NCBI GenBank assembly: GCA_959347315.1
Contig: OY365808.1
Location: 6,984,947-7,048,946, forward strand
Direction of reading: 5' to 3'
Length of the DNA stretch: 64,000 bases
Source: Bimastos eiseni
Taxonomy: Eukaryota > Annelida > Clitellata > Crassiclitellata > Lumbricidae
The number at the start of each line of letters is the position of its first letter. Within the stretch, counting starts at the first letter, position 1. The translations under genes were made by a program, and so were the position numbers. The notes under the pieces were generated by a model. It was given only the letters and a program-made list of their open reading frames with translations, was not told where the DNA came from and did not search any database. Below are positions 36,362 through 47,597 of the stretch, piece by piece.

Positions 36362-38344
36362 GTGGTGGTCTAAGGCCAATAGCCATTGGATACGTGTGGC
36401 GTCGACTCGCATCTAAATGCGCCAACGCATACGCCGTCCCACGTGCCACGCCGTACCTAACCCCTAAACAACTGGGGGTTGGCGTTCCCGGAGGCTGCGA
36501 GGCGGCAACCCACGCCGCTAGACGATTCCTGACCAGCATGGACACGAATTCAATAATGGTGAAGCTTGAAATCTCGAATGCTTTCAATAGCTTGCACCGA
36601 GATTTCATGCTCGCATCAGTGGACGAACTCATTCCTGATTTATCCGCATATTGCCATCTTGCCTACGCCGAGGCGACATCTCTGAAATTCGGGAGAATCA
36701 CGATGCAATCGCAAGAAGGTTCGCAACAGAGCGATCTCTTGGGACCTCTCCTTTTCTGCCTACCGCTACAGCCGATCCTTAATCACCTGCTTTCACCATT
36801 GGTCTTTGGATACCTCGACGACCTCACCTTGGGCGGAGATCCTAAGGTGGTGGAGGCGGATGTCAACTCGATCGAAGAGGGATGTCTGCAACTTGGCCTC
36901 GCGCTCAACCGCAAAACTCATATCTTCCGACGCCCATATCAACGACGTTAGTCAAGGCTTCCTAGGACAGTTCACCCGAGTCAATGCATCATCGGCCGTG
37001 CTCCTAGGGGCATTCGCTCTCCCCGACGGATGCCCTGCTTTCAGCCATCGACACATGTGTGGCCGACCTCGGAATTGCCCTCGACAGGTTGCAACTAATC
37101 GCTAGACAAGACGCTCTACTGATCCTTAGACATTCGATCGGCTCGCCTAAACTCATGCATTTATTGAGATGCACCCCTTGCCACGACCACCCGCGTCTAT
37201 GGGCTTACGACGATCTGCTGCGAGGAGGGATCGAGCGAATCTTCAACATTTCGATGACCGATGACCAATGAGGTCAGGCCACTCTCCCGATCAGGATGGG
37301 AGGACTGGGAATTAGGAGGGCGTCCTCGCTGGCACTTCCCGCCTTTTTGGCTTCAGCTGCGGGCACTCTCCAGATCCAGTCCCTCATCTTAGAATCAGTA
37401 GCGGTGAAATCGGACTCAGCATGCGACTCGGCGATGTTTACCTGGCTTCAACTTACCGAAGCTTCTGCCCCGACGACGCCAGGCCATAAACAAGCCCACT
37501 TTGACAGACCGCTGTTAAACGCGGTTCTGTCTGCACTAGAAGAAAAGCTACAGGATCCCTACGACCAGGCGAGACTAAGGGCCTTGCAGTCACCGCACGC
37601 CTCGGACTGGCTATACGCTCTCCCGCTCGTTTCTCGCGATCTCAGACTGGAGGACGATACCGTGAGGGTGGCGGTCGGCCTACGATTAGGGGTGGCCACC
37701 TGCGAGCCGCACACCTGCGCATGCGGCGCCTTCGTCTCAGCCAGAGGCGCACATGGCCTGTCCTGTTCATTGGGTTTTGGCCGTCAAGCAAGACACTGTA
37801 ATATCAACGACCTTATCCATCGCAGCCTCAACAGAGCCGGTATTCCAGCGGTCAAGGAACCGTCAGGTCTTTCTAGATTAGATGGAAAGAGACCGGACGG
37901 GCAGACCCTGATACCGTGGAGTGAGGGGCAGGCCTTACTTTGGGACGCGACTGTGGTGGACACACTGGCCGCTTCTTATATCCCCGAGACAGCTTCCACA
38001 GCTGGAGGAGCGGCGGAGATAGCAGCCACAAGGAAACACACAAAATATTCTGAGCTAGAGAAGAAATACACTTTTGTTCCAATCACTATAGAAACCTTCG
38101 GTCCCATCAATAGTGAGGGCCTCGCCTTTCTGCCTGAGACTGGACGCCGACTTTCGACAACTACCGGTGACACCCGAGAGACAAACTTCCTTTTCCAGAA
38201 CTTGTCGGCATTGATCCAACGTTTCAATGCGGTGGCTTTTCAGGGCACTATGTCAAGATTACAATCCACTGACAAGCGGCGACCCAGATAGCCTGATGAC
38301 AGATCCGTTGGCAATGCCAATGATGAATAACACTATATGTGACA
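36362..38344 (+). pseudogene. R2/Dong-like LINE copy 1 (RT plus restriction-like endonuclease), decayed
   Basis: A 5'-truncated non-LTR retrotransposon. The reverse transcriptase part (36367-36930) shows RPIAIG, a motif-A remnant (KLEISNAFNSLHRD, with Glu where catalytic Asp is expected), QQSDLLGPLLF and an intact YLDD. Frame then shifts near 36925 and again before 37059, and a TGA at 37269 interrupts DDQ*GQATLP. From 37296 a long frame carries GGLGIRR, a Cys/His cluster (CACGAF..HGLSC) and KRPDG followed by WDATVVDT. That is the layout of the C-terminal zinc finger and restriction-like endonuclease of the R2/R4/Dong clades. A 3' tail of AAT repeats follows. It is inactive. Exact clade placement is inference. 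Confidence 0.8.
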
Positions 38345-38443
38345 TAATAATAATAACAATAATAATAATAATAGTAATAATAATAATAGTAATAAGAATA
38401 ATTATAATAATAATGACTAATAATAACTGATAATTATTATTAT

Positions 38444-38474
<31 letters not shown>

Positions 38475-38505
38475 AATAATAATAATAATAATAATAATCA
38501 TAAAT
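38345..38505 (+). repeat. (AAT)n array between the two LINE copies
   Basis: About 150 bp of AATAAT/ATTATT trinucleotide joins the 3' end of LINE copy 1 to the truncated 5' end of LINE copy 2. Confidence 0.9.
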
Positions 38506-39082
38506 TGTGGTGGGTCTCCGTCTGGGGACACGCACATGTGAGCCACACGCATACCCATGCGGGTCAAGAGTCAATGCGGTAGGAGCACACGGGCTTTCTT
38601 GTGGTCTCGGTTCGCCAGGCACGCAGCATTAAACGATATAATCAGTTGTAGCCTCACACGCGCTGGTTTCCCAAACATTAAGGAACCCCCGGACTCTCCA
38701 GAACGGACGAAAACGCCCTGATGGTCTGACGCTGATTCCATGGCGAAGAGGACGGAACCTGATATGGGATGCGAGTGATTGACACCGTGACTCCATCATA
38801 TCTCCACATCATCTTCGGTGGGGGCTGCAGCGAAGGTGGCAACCACCAGGAAGACCATCAAGTACAGCCAGCTCGCTGTTAGCTATCTCTTCGTTCCATT
38901 GGCCTTTGAGACCATGGGCCCAGTCAACAACGACGGAATGAACTTCATCAAAGACTTGGGTCGCCTCCTAACACATGTCACCAGAGACCCTAGAGAGACA
39001 AGCTACTTGTTCCAACGATCGTCAGTTTGCATCCAGCGCTTCAATGTTGTTGCCTTAGAGGCTCTTTAGTGCAGCTATAGTC

Positions 39083-39083
<1 letters not shown>
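38506..39083 (+). pseudogene. R2/Dong-like LINE copy 2, 3' end only
   Basis: A related but divergent second copy in the same orientation. It begins within the region before the zinc finger (VGLRLGTRTCEPH). It keeps GAHGLSCGLG, KRPDGLTLIPW and a shifted WDASD, then an open frame at 38818-39069 with ATTRKTIKYSQL, FVPLAFETMGPVNNDG and RETSYLFQR, parallel to the end of copy 1. Frameshifts and stops make it a pseudogene. Its 3' end again runs into AAT repeats. Protein divergence from copy 1 is large, so this is a separate insertion, not a duplication. Confidence 0.8.
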
Positions 39084-39138
<55 letters not shown>

Positions 39139-39202
39139 TTAAAAATAACAGTAATAATAATAATATGAAAGGAGTGGACAGAGAATAATAATAATAATAA
39201 CG

Positions 39203-39241
<39 letters not shown>

Positions 39242-39260
39242 GTAAAAATAATAATTATAA
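39084..39260 (+). repeat. (AAT)n array after LINE copy 2
   Basis: AATAAT trinucleotide blocks with a short interruption near 39165-39190, following the LINE 3' end. Confidence 0.9.
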
Positions 39261-39657
39261 TGAACATTATTGTTATCAATACTATTAAATCAACAAGGTA
39301 CATAAATAGCTTAAAAATAGTTAGAATTTAAAAGATTATATTTCCTCAGCAAAAGTAACTTTCCGTCAAGAGATAATTAAAACGGGGTGGAAATATTTTA
39401 AAATATCTCCACTCACGCAGACTTTATTTCAGAATAATAATCTCGGGCGAATTTAGTCTGAATCTGATTCGCACGGGAGCATCTGTTCCGAAATGTAGTC
39501 TTCGGGGGAGACTTTTAGGTTGGAGACTCTGTTGTGGGACACCAGCAATGAATCGCCAACGTACAACCGAGTTACTGGTCATTCGGGTTCTGTGGAGTCG
39601 ATACATGTACGGCGAACATTATTTCGCGAAGCCTGTTCAAGGAGACTCATGACGTTG

Positions 39658-39685
<28 letters not shown>
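39658..39685. repeat. (TA)n run
   Basis: A short perfect TA dinucleotide repeat. Confidence 0.95.
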
Positions 39686-39688
<3 letters not shown>

Positions 39689-41316
39689 CAGGAGCAGAGA
39701 AAGCCGCGACTTGAACCCTAGTTCTTTACTTCGTGATTTACGTTACCTCGGAAATTCTCGGCCATTACGCCAAACGTTTCCAATCTATCAACCTGAGAAG
39801 GATTTTCCTGTCTGGATTTTGTCCGCGCTTTCGTCCGGTGACCTTTCCATCCTGCGCCTTTTCAAATGAGCAAGTACAACATCAGTTGGGGCCATTCTGT
39901 AAGGATGGTAACTGATTGTATAAAATAGTGATACACACGAACGCTATGAATATACAACTTATACAGTCTCCTGATAAAAGTAAATGTTCAGATATAATGA
40001 AGATATGCTACCTGAGAGTTTGGGATACTCGTATCTAATAATAATAAACGTGAAAAATGTAATGACTCACATCACCCGGAGGCCTGTTGGCCTAAACCTG
40101 TACAACGCGCACATGGAGTAAGACAGTACGATGTTCACTGATACGTATCTCAAAAGACATTATATAAATCTTCAGGTATATTCGCGCAGTCGCTGAAATG
40201 AAAATAAAAACGTTCGCCTGCCTGTAAGCAACCGTTCTTTCGTTCAAAACTCTTTGGCAAACCAATAACCAGCTTCAGCGCTATAGTAACTTTTAGTAGT
40301 TGCTGATTAGGTTTCGCTCTCTCTGTAATCTGTGGCACTGGTTGTTAATGATGTGGTATCTAGTCGCTACCACAAAAGAAAATCATCCGAAATAACCCTA
40401 GGCATTTTTGTACAACGGACTATTTCTCGGGAAACGAAAGAAATCGTGAGATACACATTTGCGATCTCAATGAGCCAGTTCAGTTATTCAGGGCCGCGCT
40501 ATATCGGTTGCTGCTTGGTCGCTGCTTTCGCAAGTGGTTGGTCAGTCTTCGACATGCGCTGTTGGTCAAACGTTACTCTGACACATGTGCCAGGCTATCC
40601 GTTCCGCAGTCTGGATAATTTGTTTCTAGTTATTTGTCCATTTGTAAACTTTTTGTCTTGGCTTTTATGTCTATGCTTCCCGTACAACAACCTCTACTTC
40701 AATCAAGTTCTATGTGCAGTAATCGTGCAGCTTCTCTTTCTGAGTTTCTCTATTGCGTATAATTATGTCTCTATCTCTGTCTTTGCCTCTGTCTCTGGCT
40801 CTGTCTATGGCTCTGTTTGTCTGTCTGTCTCTCCTCTTCCTCTTCTTTAACTTGTGCTGTTCTTCATCCAACTCCCACTCCTTCCATATATACTTGTAGC
40901 ATACGCGTAAAATGGACACTCCTAACTTGGACATGACTTGAGTGCATTTATTAAAATGCTCTCACAAGACACCCTTAACTTTTTCTCTATCATAATATGA
41001 CGTTATACGACATGTTTATAACTGTTGGCATTCCGGAGCCTACTAAGTGCTATGTGGTATGATTCCTCATTGCTGACAGCAATCTTTCAGAATTTAGAAA
41101 TATCGGGGTACTGCATCAATGAGTTGAGTAGCTTTTTGTGTGAGGCCCTGGAGAGCGCAGGGTATACGAGAAAGGGTGGAGAATGAGACTTGCATGTTCT
41201 GAAAAGGCCATATCTGTATTTGTAATTTGGAATTGTTATTGCATATTGTAATTTGTAATTGTAATCGTAAATTTGTAGAGCGCCACTTCAGGAGTGACAC
41301 GCCAGAGTCGCTCTAG

Positions 41317-41349
41317 ACCAAACACAATGACAAGTCGACGATGGAACGA
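41317..41349 (+). repeat. 33-bp direct repeat, copy 1
   Basis: Matches 41936-41968 with one mismatch; the shared core is AACACAATGACAAGTCGACG. The segment between the copies contains a CTAC repeat. The repeat is too long for an ordinary target-site duplication. Confidence 0.9.
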
Positions 41350-41484
41350 CGAGGTGCGTAGGTTTTTTCATACTTTTTAGAACACGCTCGTCGTTTAAGG
41401 GTTTAACTGGAGCTGTGGTGGTCGATGTGCTTCAGAGGACACTGACCGAAAACCGAATCAGACAGTCAGTGTATATTATACCTA

Positions 41485-41705
41485 CTTAGATGCCTGCCTG
41501 CCTATCTACCTACCTGCATCCCTGCCTACCTAGCTACCTATCTACATACCTACCTCCCTGCATACGGGACTACCTACCTACATGTACCTACCCACATCCC
41601 TGTTTACCTACCTACCTACCTGCATGCGGGACAACCTACCTATCCATCTACAAACCTACCAACTAATATACCTACATGCAGCTACTCAAGTACATACCTA
41701 ACTAC
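41485..41705 (+). repeat. CTAC/CTGC simple repeat
   Basis: Irregular tetranucleotide repeat of CTAC, CTGC and CTAT units. Confidence 0.9.
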
Positions 41706-41935
41706 CAGCCTACAGTACTCACTATTTGTGCACGAGGTAGTTCCCTCTACTTAGATTCTCCGATATATAGTGACAAATTAGGAGATTACCATTACTATCA
41801 CCCAAGACGCACACGTGCCAATAATTCACGAAAGGTTTAAACTTGTTTGTAATGCGTGAAAACTGAAGACGAAGTAAACAAACCACCTGCTCTGTTGTTA
41901 ATCCGTCAAAAAGAAAGAACCAACCGTAACGATAC

Positions 41936-41968
41936 ACCAAACACAATGACAAGTCGACGATGTAACGA
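41936..41968 (+). repeat. 33-bp direct repeat, copy 2
   Basis: Second copy of the repeat at 41317-41349, starting 619 bp further on. Confidence 0.9.
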
Positions 41969-42147
41969 TACTCAGTGTCGCCCACCTGTTTATCAAGGCA
42001 TGGAACTGGCACTGCCAGAAGACTAGCAGTGGCGGAATTCTAAATTGTAAACAAACGAACGAAGGAATAAAATAAAAATAAAAATATATAAAATAATAAA
42101 AAAATAAAAAATAAAAGGCAAATGAATGAATTGAGTGGAGGACCGAC

Positions 42148-42590
42148 CTGATCCATCTGATCCTCTATATCGACGCTCTGTACAACAGGCATCATCCGAG
42201 GACGTTTGAGGCTTCCGACCATTCCGCTCAGGCCACCAAGCCCTCCGACGGGGTTGATGATGCGAACGGCCTTCCTACGGGACAGCACGTTGACGACTGC
42301 GTACTCGAGGAGACCGGTGAAGACGAAGACTAGACACATAGACATCCAGACGTCGATTGCTTTGATGTAGGAGACGCGAGGTAGGGTGGCCGTGCTCTGG
42401 CTGCTCTGGGTCGTCGTCGTGAGGACCGTGAGCAGACCGATGGAGACCCTGGCGGGAGAGGCATCGACGTTGATCCAGAAGGAGACCCAGGACAGGATGA
42501 CGATCAGCATCGATGGAACGTAGACCTGGATGAGGAAGTAGCCAACGTCTCGACGCAGCTTGAAACGAATCTCCAGGCAAGGAAAGGCAC
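42148..42590 (-). CDS. Glycine-receptor-like chloride channel, M1-M3 exon
   Basis: The exon encodes the channel core of a pentameric ligand-gated chloride channel of the neuronal plasma membrane. It starts after an acceptor (ACTGCTTCAG on the - strand) with two bases that complete Gly from the previous exon, followed by 147 codons. By exon residue: C4 is the second Cys of the loop-C disulfide; M1 about 16-39; M2 begins at P45-A46-R47, the anion-channel PAR motif, with S49 at 2', L53 at 6' and L56 at 9'; M3 about 77-100; then the M3-M4 loop. Vertebrate glycine receptors encode this stretch in two exons, so it is fused here. The donor is taken at CAG|GTCGGT, a weak site, but phase 0 fits the M4 exon. 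Confidence 0.93.
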
Positions 42591-44520
42591 CTGAAGCAGT
42601 CAGACCACAGAGGTCAAGGTCAGGGTTAGGCTAAGCAGCTAAGAGATCAAGGAAGGTCATCAACGTATTTACAATGCACACCTACAAGTGCTTTCCATTT
42701 AAAGACATGGGTAATTATATGACTTTGTTTAAAATTAACGACATTATTTAGGCTTGAGTACGAACACAGGCGCAGTTCCATTCCAAATTCAACAAAGGGA
42801 TACCTTTTAAACATACGAACTTACACATTTAAGGAAAGATGTGCTCTGCAGTTGCAGTTTTCCGTTTCTACAGATGTGCAGTTATAGCCTATTCTTTGCC
42901 GATCATCTTTGTATTGACCTTGTAGATTTGAAAATGATGACAAGTTCATTAGAAACCGTATAAGCAAACTATGGGTGTCATACAATATGTAACGCAAACG
43001 TTTTCTTTGAATTCATTGCTTCACGGCTCATAGGCCCATTTGTTCCTATGTTACAGATACATCGTCTTGACTTCTATCAGTCGCAGTGTGCAACCGGTTA
43101 CAACTCTTGTAAGCGAAACGACGTTTAAACAAACATTTTATATCTCGCTTTATAATCCGATGCATTATTATCTGAAGAGCAGTGAGTTCTAAGTTAGCTA
43201 CATGAGTGTCATCTTTATGAGTATCTCTTCTAAGTGCAAATTATAAATAATCCTCATTTATTTAAAATGCAATTGCGAAATTATCTAATTGATCAATAAA
43301 TTGTCTTAATCTATGTGCATATCGTTTTCATTATGATTGTATATAGATCAAATAGCTAAGTAGTTAAGTTTCGTACTAAATGTTAATGTATTTTTATACC
43401 TAACCGGATGCAACTATCAATCCACATGTATTGTAAGGGCGACCCTGATTGCAGGATTTTTTGTCTTTTAAGGGTTAATGTTAGTCCCTATTGACTCCCA
43501 GCTAATTGTCAACATTTTGTATGCCTACTTGTGTTTATTATTTGGAGACAATAAAAAACACTTGGTTATTGTTTTTGCTATTATACGCCAAAAGCGATTG
43601 TCGTCTTCTGCGGCATATATCAACAATCGCTAGATCTATTTCTCTTCTGATAGTAACTTCGAAATCATGATCCAGAGATTTGCAGCTCGATTTCTGCCTG
43701 CGTTTAGTTCTAAGATGCATTTCCTCTTTGTATATTTCAATTAGCAATTCGTTTCATTCGCAAATTGCATGCTTTTATTCAGACATGGCCTTGTTGTGAG
43801 CCTACGTCGGGTCGTTCTAGCCTTCGGCGCATCCATCTAGCGGCTCATTTCCCTGTCTCGTTATTGGCTAATAACGAAGTCAGCTGACGGTTCAAATTTC
43901 CACGTGATCGATTAGCCTTCTAGGGTAGCGTCTGCTGTTTTCAGGACTTGATTTGTGCTCGAGATCAGCCAACAAATCCGTCCATGACGCTGCGGCATAT
44001 ATCAACAGCGTCTTCGTTCCAAAATGGCCACCGGCAAGCTTCAGCCCAGACTAACCTCGACCTGTTTCGTAATTCATTTAGCTCTACCACATATACAGGA
44101 TAGAAGAATATTATTCCTTAGAGGAATAAGGTTGTGTAGACTTCGATTTTCTGGGGTTGTGTTGGAAGACGTTGCCGATTGGTACTATCAGGTCCTCTGA
44201 GATATGGGCGAGAGAGGGGCTCAGAGGAGAAAATGCCCTGTCAATTTTTAAAGGCCCGGACATAGCCCGCAATCAACTTCTGAAAAATATGATTGTCGGT
44301 TACACAAAGTTTATGATGTAGCCTATTCTTCTTAAATATAACATTTGTCAAATGATGTCTAACCACGATCAGTTTAAATTCAGGCATCTGAATTTTGTAA
44401 CAATTGAATCCATTTATGTTACTATATGTACATGTCTGTCTGTCTGCTAGCTAAGCCTGTCAATGGGGCACCCGGGCACCCGCCAGAGGCTGACTGCCCG
44501 GGCAATGAAATCGGTTGTCA

Positions 44521-44615
44521 GGTGCCCTACATTCCGTAAAAATGGGCAATTCCCTACATTTCCTAACAAAAAGTCCGCGCGGTCGGGTACTCGGCTGCCC
44601 GCTTTGCGAGTCGAC
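44521..44615 (+). repeat. Dispersed repeat, inverted partner of 33225-33320
   Basis: Aligns over about 95 bp with the reverse complement of 33225-33320. The left flank (44462-44520) adds further CCCGGGCACCCG palindromes that are only partly present in the partner. Confidence 0.75.
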
Positions 44616-44845
44616 GGATACACGGGACGTGATTTCAAAATTTGTTGACAGCCTTACTGTTATCTTCTCTGTCTTCCTTTCACAGTTTGTCTCCTGATTT
44701 GTACGTTTGTAGTTTTTCCTCTGTGTGTGTGTGTGTGTGTGTCTGCATTTGTCTGTCTAATGTCTATGTAATTATGTCTGCATTTCTGTACTTGTATCCG
44801 TCAGTAACTCTTAGGCCTATTTCCCATCTTGCCTTGGTTTCCACT

Positions 44846-45160
44846 TGTCTCTATGTCTGTCTGTGTGTCTGTCTGTGTGTCTGTCTGTCTGTCTGTGTAT
44901 CTGTGTATCTGTATGTCTGTCTGTATATCTGTCTGTGTGTCTGTCCGTGTGTCTGTCTGTGTGTCTGTCTGTGTGTCTGTCTGTATATCTGTCTGTGTGT
45001 CTGTCTGTGTGTCTGTCTGTATATCTGTCTGTGTGTCTGTCCGTGTGTCTGTCTGTGTGTCTGTCTGTGTGTCTGTCTGTATATCTGTCTGTGTGTCTGT
45101 CCGTGTGTCTGTCTGTATGTCTGTCTGTCTCTGTGTATGCCTGTGTGTCTGTACGTGTAT
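44846..45160. repeat. 12-bp (TGTGTGTCTGTC) minisatellite with higher-order structure
   Basis: Units of 12 bp (TGTGTGTCTGTC, with TGTATATCTGTC and CGTGTGTCTGTC variants) are arranged in larger blocks of five, three and five units that each begin with the TGTATATC variant. Open frames of Val-Cys or Arg-Gln repeats across it are artefacts, although one - strand frame runs on into the real exon at 45305-45174. Confidence 0.95.
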
Positions 45161-45173
45161 CTGTTGTCTTTAC

Positions 45174-45305
45174 CTGCTGTGTAGTTCTGAGAACAATCGT
45201 GCTGAACGAATCCCTCCATACTGAACTGGGGCATCTCCAGGTTCTTCTCTATGTCAACTGGGTTATCGATCCACGTGAAGTAAAGAGTGTCCATCGTATA
45301 ACCGA
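45174..45305 (-). CDS. Glycine-receptor-like chloride channel, loop B and loop C exon
   Basis: The 132-nt exon starts after an acceptor (CTCTGTTGTCTTCAG on the - strand) with two bases that complete Phe of the ESFGYT loop-B motif. It ends G|GTAAAG in phase 1, which matches the M1-M3 exon. The 43 codons run from GYTMDTLYFTW through the beta 8-9 segment to CSQNYTA. C37 is the first Cys of the second disulfide; with C4 of the next exon it closes a 12-residue loop of the same length as in glycine receptors, a feature absent from GABA-A subunits. Loop-C Tyr is kept, but the Thr two positions later in glycine receptors is Ala here. Confidence 0.93.
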
Positions 45306-46213
45306 CTGAAGACAACAGAGCACAGCTGTACAGCATTAACAGTCGCTTCTTCTTTATGACCGTACTAAAACACTGTCCAGTAAAAAAACCTTACAAGCGG
45401 CGTTACATAAAAACCTAAATGGAAGCAGGAACACTCACGTCTGGTGGCTTCACCGGTCAGTTTCGTATTGCCATTATGTCGGCCAAATGGCCCGTAAATA
45501 TTAGCGAGCACTAAATATTAATGACCTCTAAATATTAATGAGTTATAATCATTAGTAGGTACTAAATATTAATGACTATAGGCCTACTCCAGCGTTGTCT
45601 GTATATTGCCAGTGCAATAGTTACCTCACCAGTAAAAAAGCTGCTGATTGGAAGTGGAAAGTCTCAAGTTTTTTCTCAACCATATCTAGCTACATTATTT
45701 CTCAGCAACCCGTATGTATGTTCCTGCCTACCCCAAGCACCTGGCCACCCTTCGAAGCAACTAAATCGTTAAACGGTTGATCAGAACTGTGTTACTCTTA
45801 CTTAAACCGATACATGATCAGTCTGATCAAATAACTTTTTGAAACTGCTTTTTTGTGTTTCGGCCGGACACCAGTTAGTGCAAATATGTTGAACAGACTT
45901 TTAAAAAATTCATCGCCAGCAGTAGCGGTTATAGAAATATCAAGTGCTTGTTCAAAGTTTGCACAGGATTTGTATGTCAAATGGCTATAGAAATCTACGA
46001 ATTTCAGTTGCATCTAAAACGAACTATGGCTATTTATTTTGCTGAAATCCAAATTTAAAAGCATAGTCTACTCTAACTTTGGAACACTTCTGAGTAGGCA
46101 AACACGAATGGGCGCTATATAAAGCTGCTGTCATATATGAAATAAATAGATTAAATAAAATTATTTATTTAAAATAAGTAACAGGTATAATACCAGACAT
46201 GTAATCAACTCAC
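45306..46213. other. Receptor intron
   Basis: A 908-bp inferred intron. It contains short repeats of CTAAATATTAATGA near 45511-45575 and a GGGCGCTATATAAA repeat tail near 46107-46145. Nothing else is seen. Confidence 0.6.
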
Positions 46214-46296
46214 AGCTCTCGAACATCATCGGACACTCCTGGGTGTCTAACGGATACTTCTGCAGTCGCATAGGACAAGACAATGTGGCAGAAATT
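46214..46296 (-). CDS. Glycine-receptor-like chloride channel, 83-nt Cys-loop exon
   Basis: The exon is bounded by an acceptor (CTAATTTTATTTCCAG on the - strand) and a donor (T|GTGAGT). It enters needing one base and leaves with one, consistent with its neighbours. The 27 full codons encode ISATLSCPMRLQKYPLDTQE and onward to FES. The two Cys are 14 positions apart, the canonical Cys-loop that couples agonist binding to the pore. Vertebrate glycine receptor genes have an exon of exactly 83 nt at this place, so the gene structure supports the assignment. The final base completes Phe with the next exon. Confidence 0.95.
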
Positions 46297-47597
46297 CTGG
46301 AAATAAAATTAGAATAACAGGGTCACATCATTTTAAATAACGCAAAGTTATTGTTCTTTAAATAGTGGCAGCAAATCAATTCAAAAACTAGCGCCTCAAT
46401 TAGATCCTTTGTAGAGAAGCATTCAACGTGTACCTGCATACTAGTAAAATCCACAAATAACAAAACGTCATATACTAGTACAACCATTAAACTATTACTT
46501 TTACAAAATGTGAATGACCCCACTAAACAAATTAACGGATTAAATAAATGATCATTTCATAAAGAATCGAATATGAAAATTCAGACTTTGTAAATGAATT
46601 AAGCACCTTTAAACCCGTCGGTTTAAAATGTAACTATTTGGAAATGAATAAAACACCTCTTAAACCGTCAACAAATTTTGTACTTTACATGTATATGTAT
46701 GTGGGTCATTATCTGTTAGCAAGGGCTTAGGGTGAAAATCGTAGGTGAGTATGAGGAATAGCATAAATGAAAGGCACATAATTTTTTATTGTAGGCCTTA
46801 ACTGTAACTGAAATGGAATACTTATATAGCGCCACTCGATATCAGAGGCGCTCACGACTCAACTCATTGCTGAACGGAAAAGTCTTCAGGCTCCTCCGGA
46901 GGGCAGCAGAGGGAAAAGAGAGAGTACTTCCTCCCGAAGATTAAGAGGGAGACTGTTCCAGCTGGTGGGACCCAAGTAGGCGAAACTCCTTAATTGGGCC
47001 GTGGCAGAGCGCATGCGTTTAACCGTGCATCAGCTACATGGACTACATGATAATGTATTTGTTTGTCTTTAAGGGCTGCCAAGCGACGCTCAACAATTCC
47101 ATCCCAATTGGTTCAGAGTTTTAGGTGTCAATAGTGGTCAGATGATGTCATTCCCTTCTCAACAGTCTCTGAACTTGCAAACATGGCAGATTCCAAACTC
47201 ATTTTCTTCATTTTATACAACCCCAAGCATGTTCTTTACCAACTCCTACCTCCACTCTGTCCCCACTCCAATCACCAATTAAGACCTAGAGCACACAACC
47301 ATGTCCTCCCACCAAAAGACGACTTTCAATGTATCCCCAGATCATCATATAAAAACATTTACTAGCTTGCTATTAATTCTAGCTACTAATATTGCTCACT
47401 GTCGCTCATGTAAGCATTTCTGCGTTATTGTCAGATTGGGTTATTTCTAAATAAGCGAATATCTCATCACGTATGCAAATCGTCGCAAAGACAGTGTTAC
47501 ACTATGATGGCAAGGAGTGATAGGCCTACTTTTCTCGGACCTTAGTTAATCCCTCCTCGCTTCACTATAAGAATCATTATGCCAACTGGGTAATATA

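Larger units (their letters stand above)
31945..42147. other. Last intron of the receptor gene, packed with mobile elements
   Basis: A 10.2-kb inferred intron. It holds a CR1-like LINE fragment (32385), half of an inverted repeat pair (33225), foldback element A (33745), a GACA-rich repeat (35465), two R2/Dong-like LINE copies in AAT repeats (36316-39250), a TA run at 39658-39685, a CTAC repeat (41485) and a 33-bp direct repeat pair (41317 and 41936). No further receptor exon is recognised. Confidence 0.6.
42591..45173. other. Receptor intron
   Basis: Holds the inverted-repeat partner at 44521-44615, a 17-bp direct repeat CTGCGGCATATATCAAC near 43608 and 43992, a GT run near 44722-44742 and the ACAG-type minisatellite that reaches almost to the splice donor at 45173. 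No coding sequence is recognised. Confidence 0.6.

Noticed and set aside
40332..40850. 172-codon open frame with hydrophobic stretches
   Set aside because: No recognised family, its end is CT-repeat sequence, and nothing supports splicing or conservation.
41722..42012. 96-codon - strand open frame near the receptor M1-M3 exon
   Set aside because: Not similar to any receptor segment. It could not be placed in the gene phase and overlaps a repeat copy.
44642..45336. Apparent CRISPR-like regular array or repetitive protein
   Set aside because: The units are contiguous 12-bp minisatellite repeats without spacers in a eukaryotic intron. Only the 45174-45305 part of the - strand frame is a real exon.
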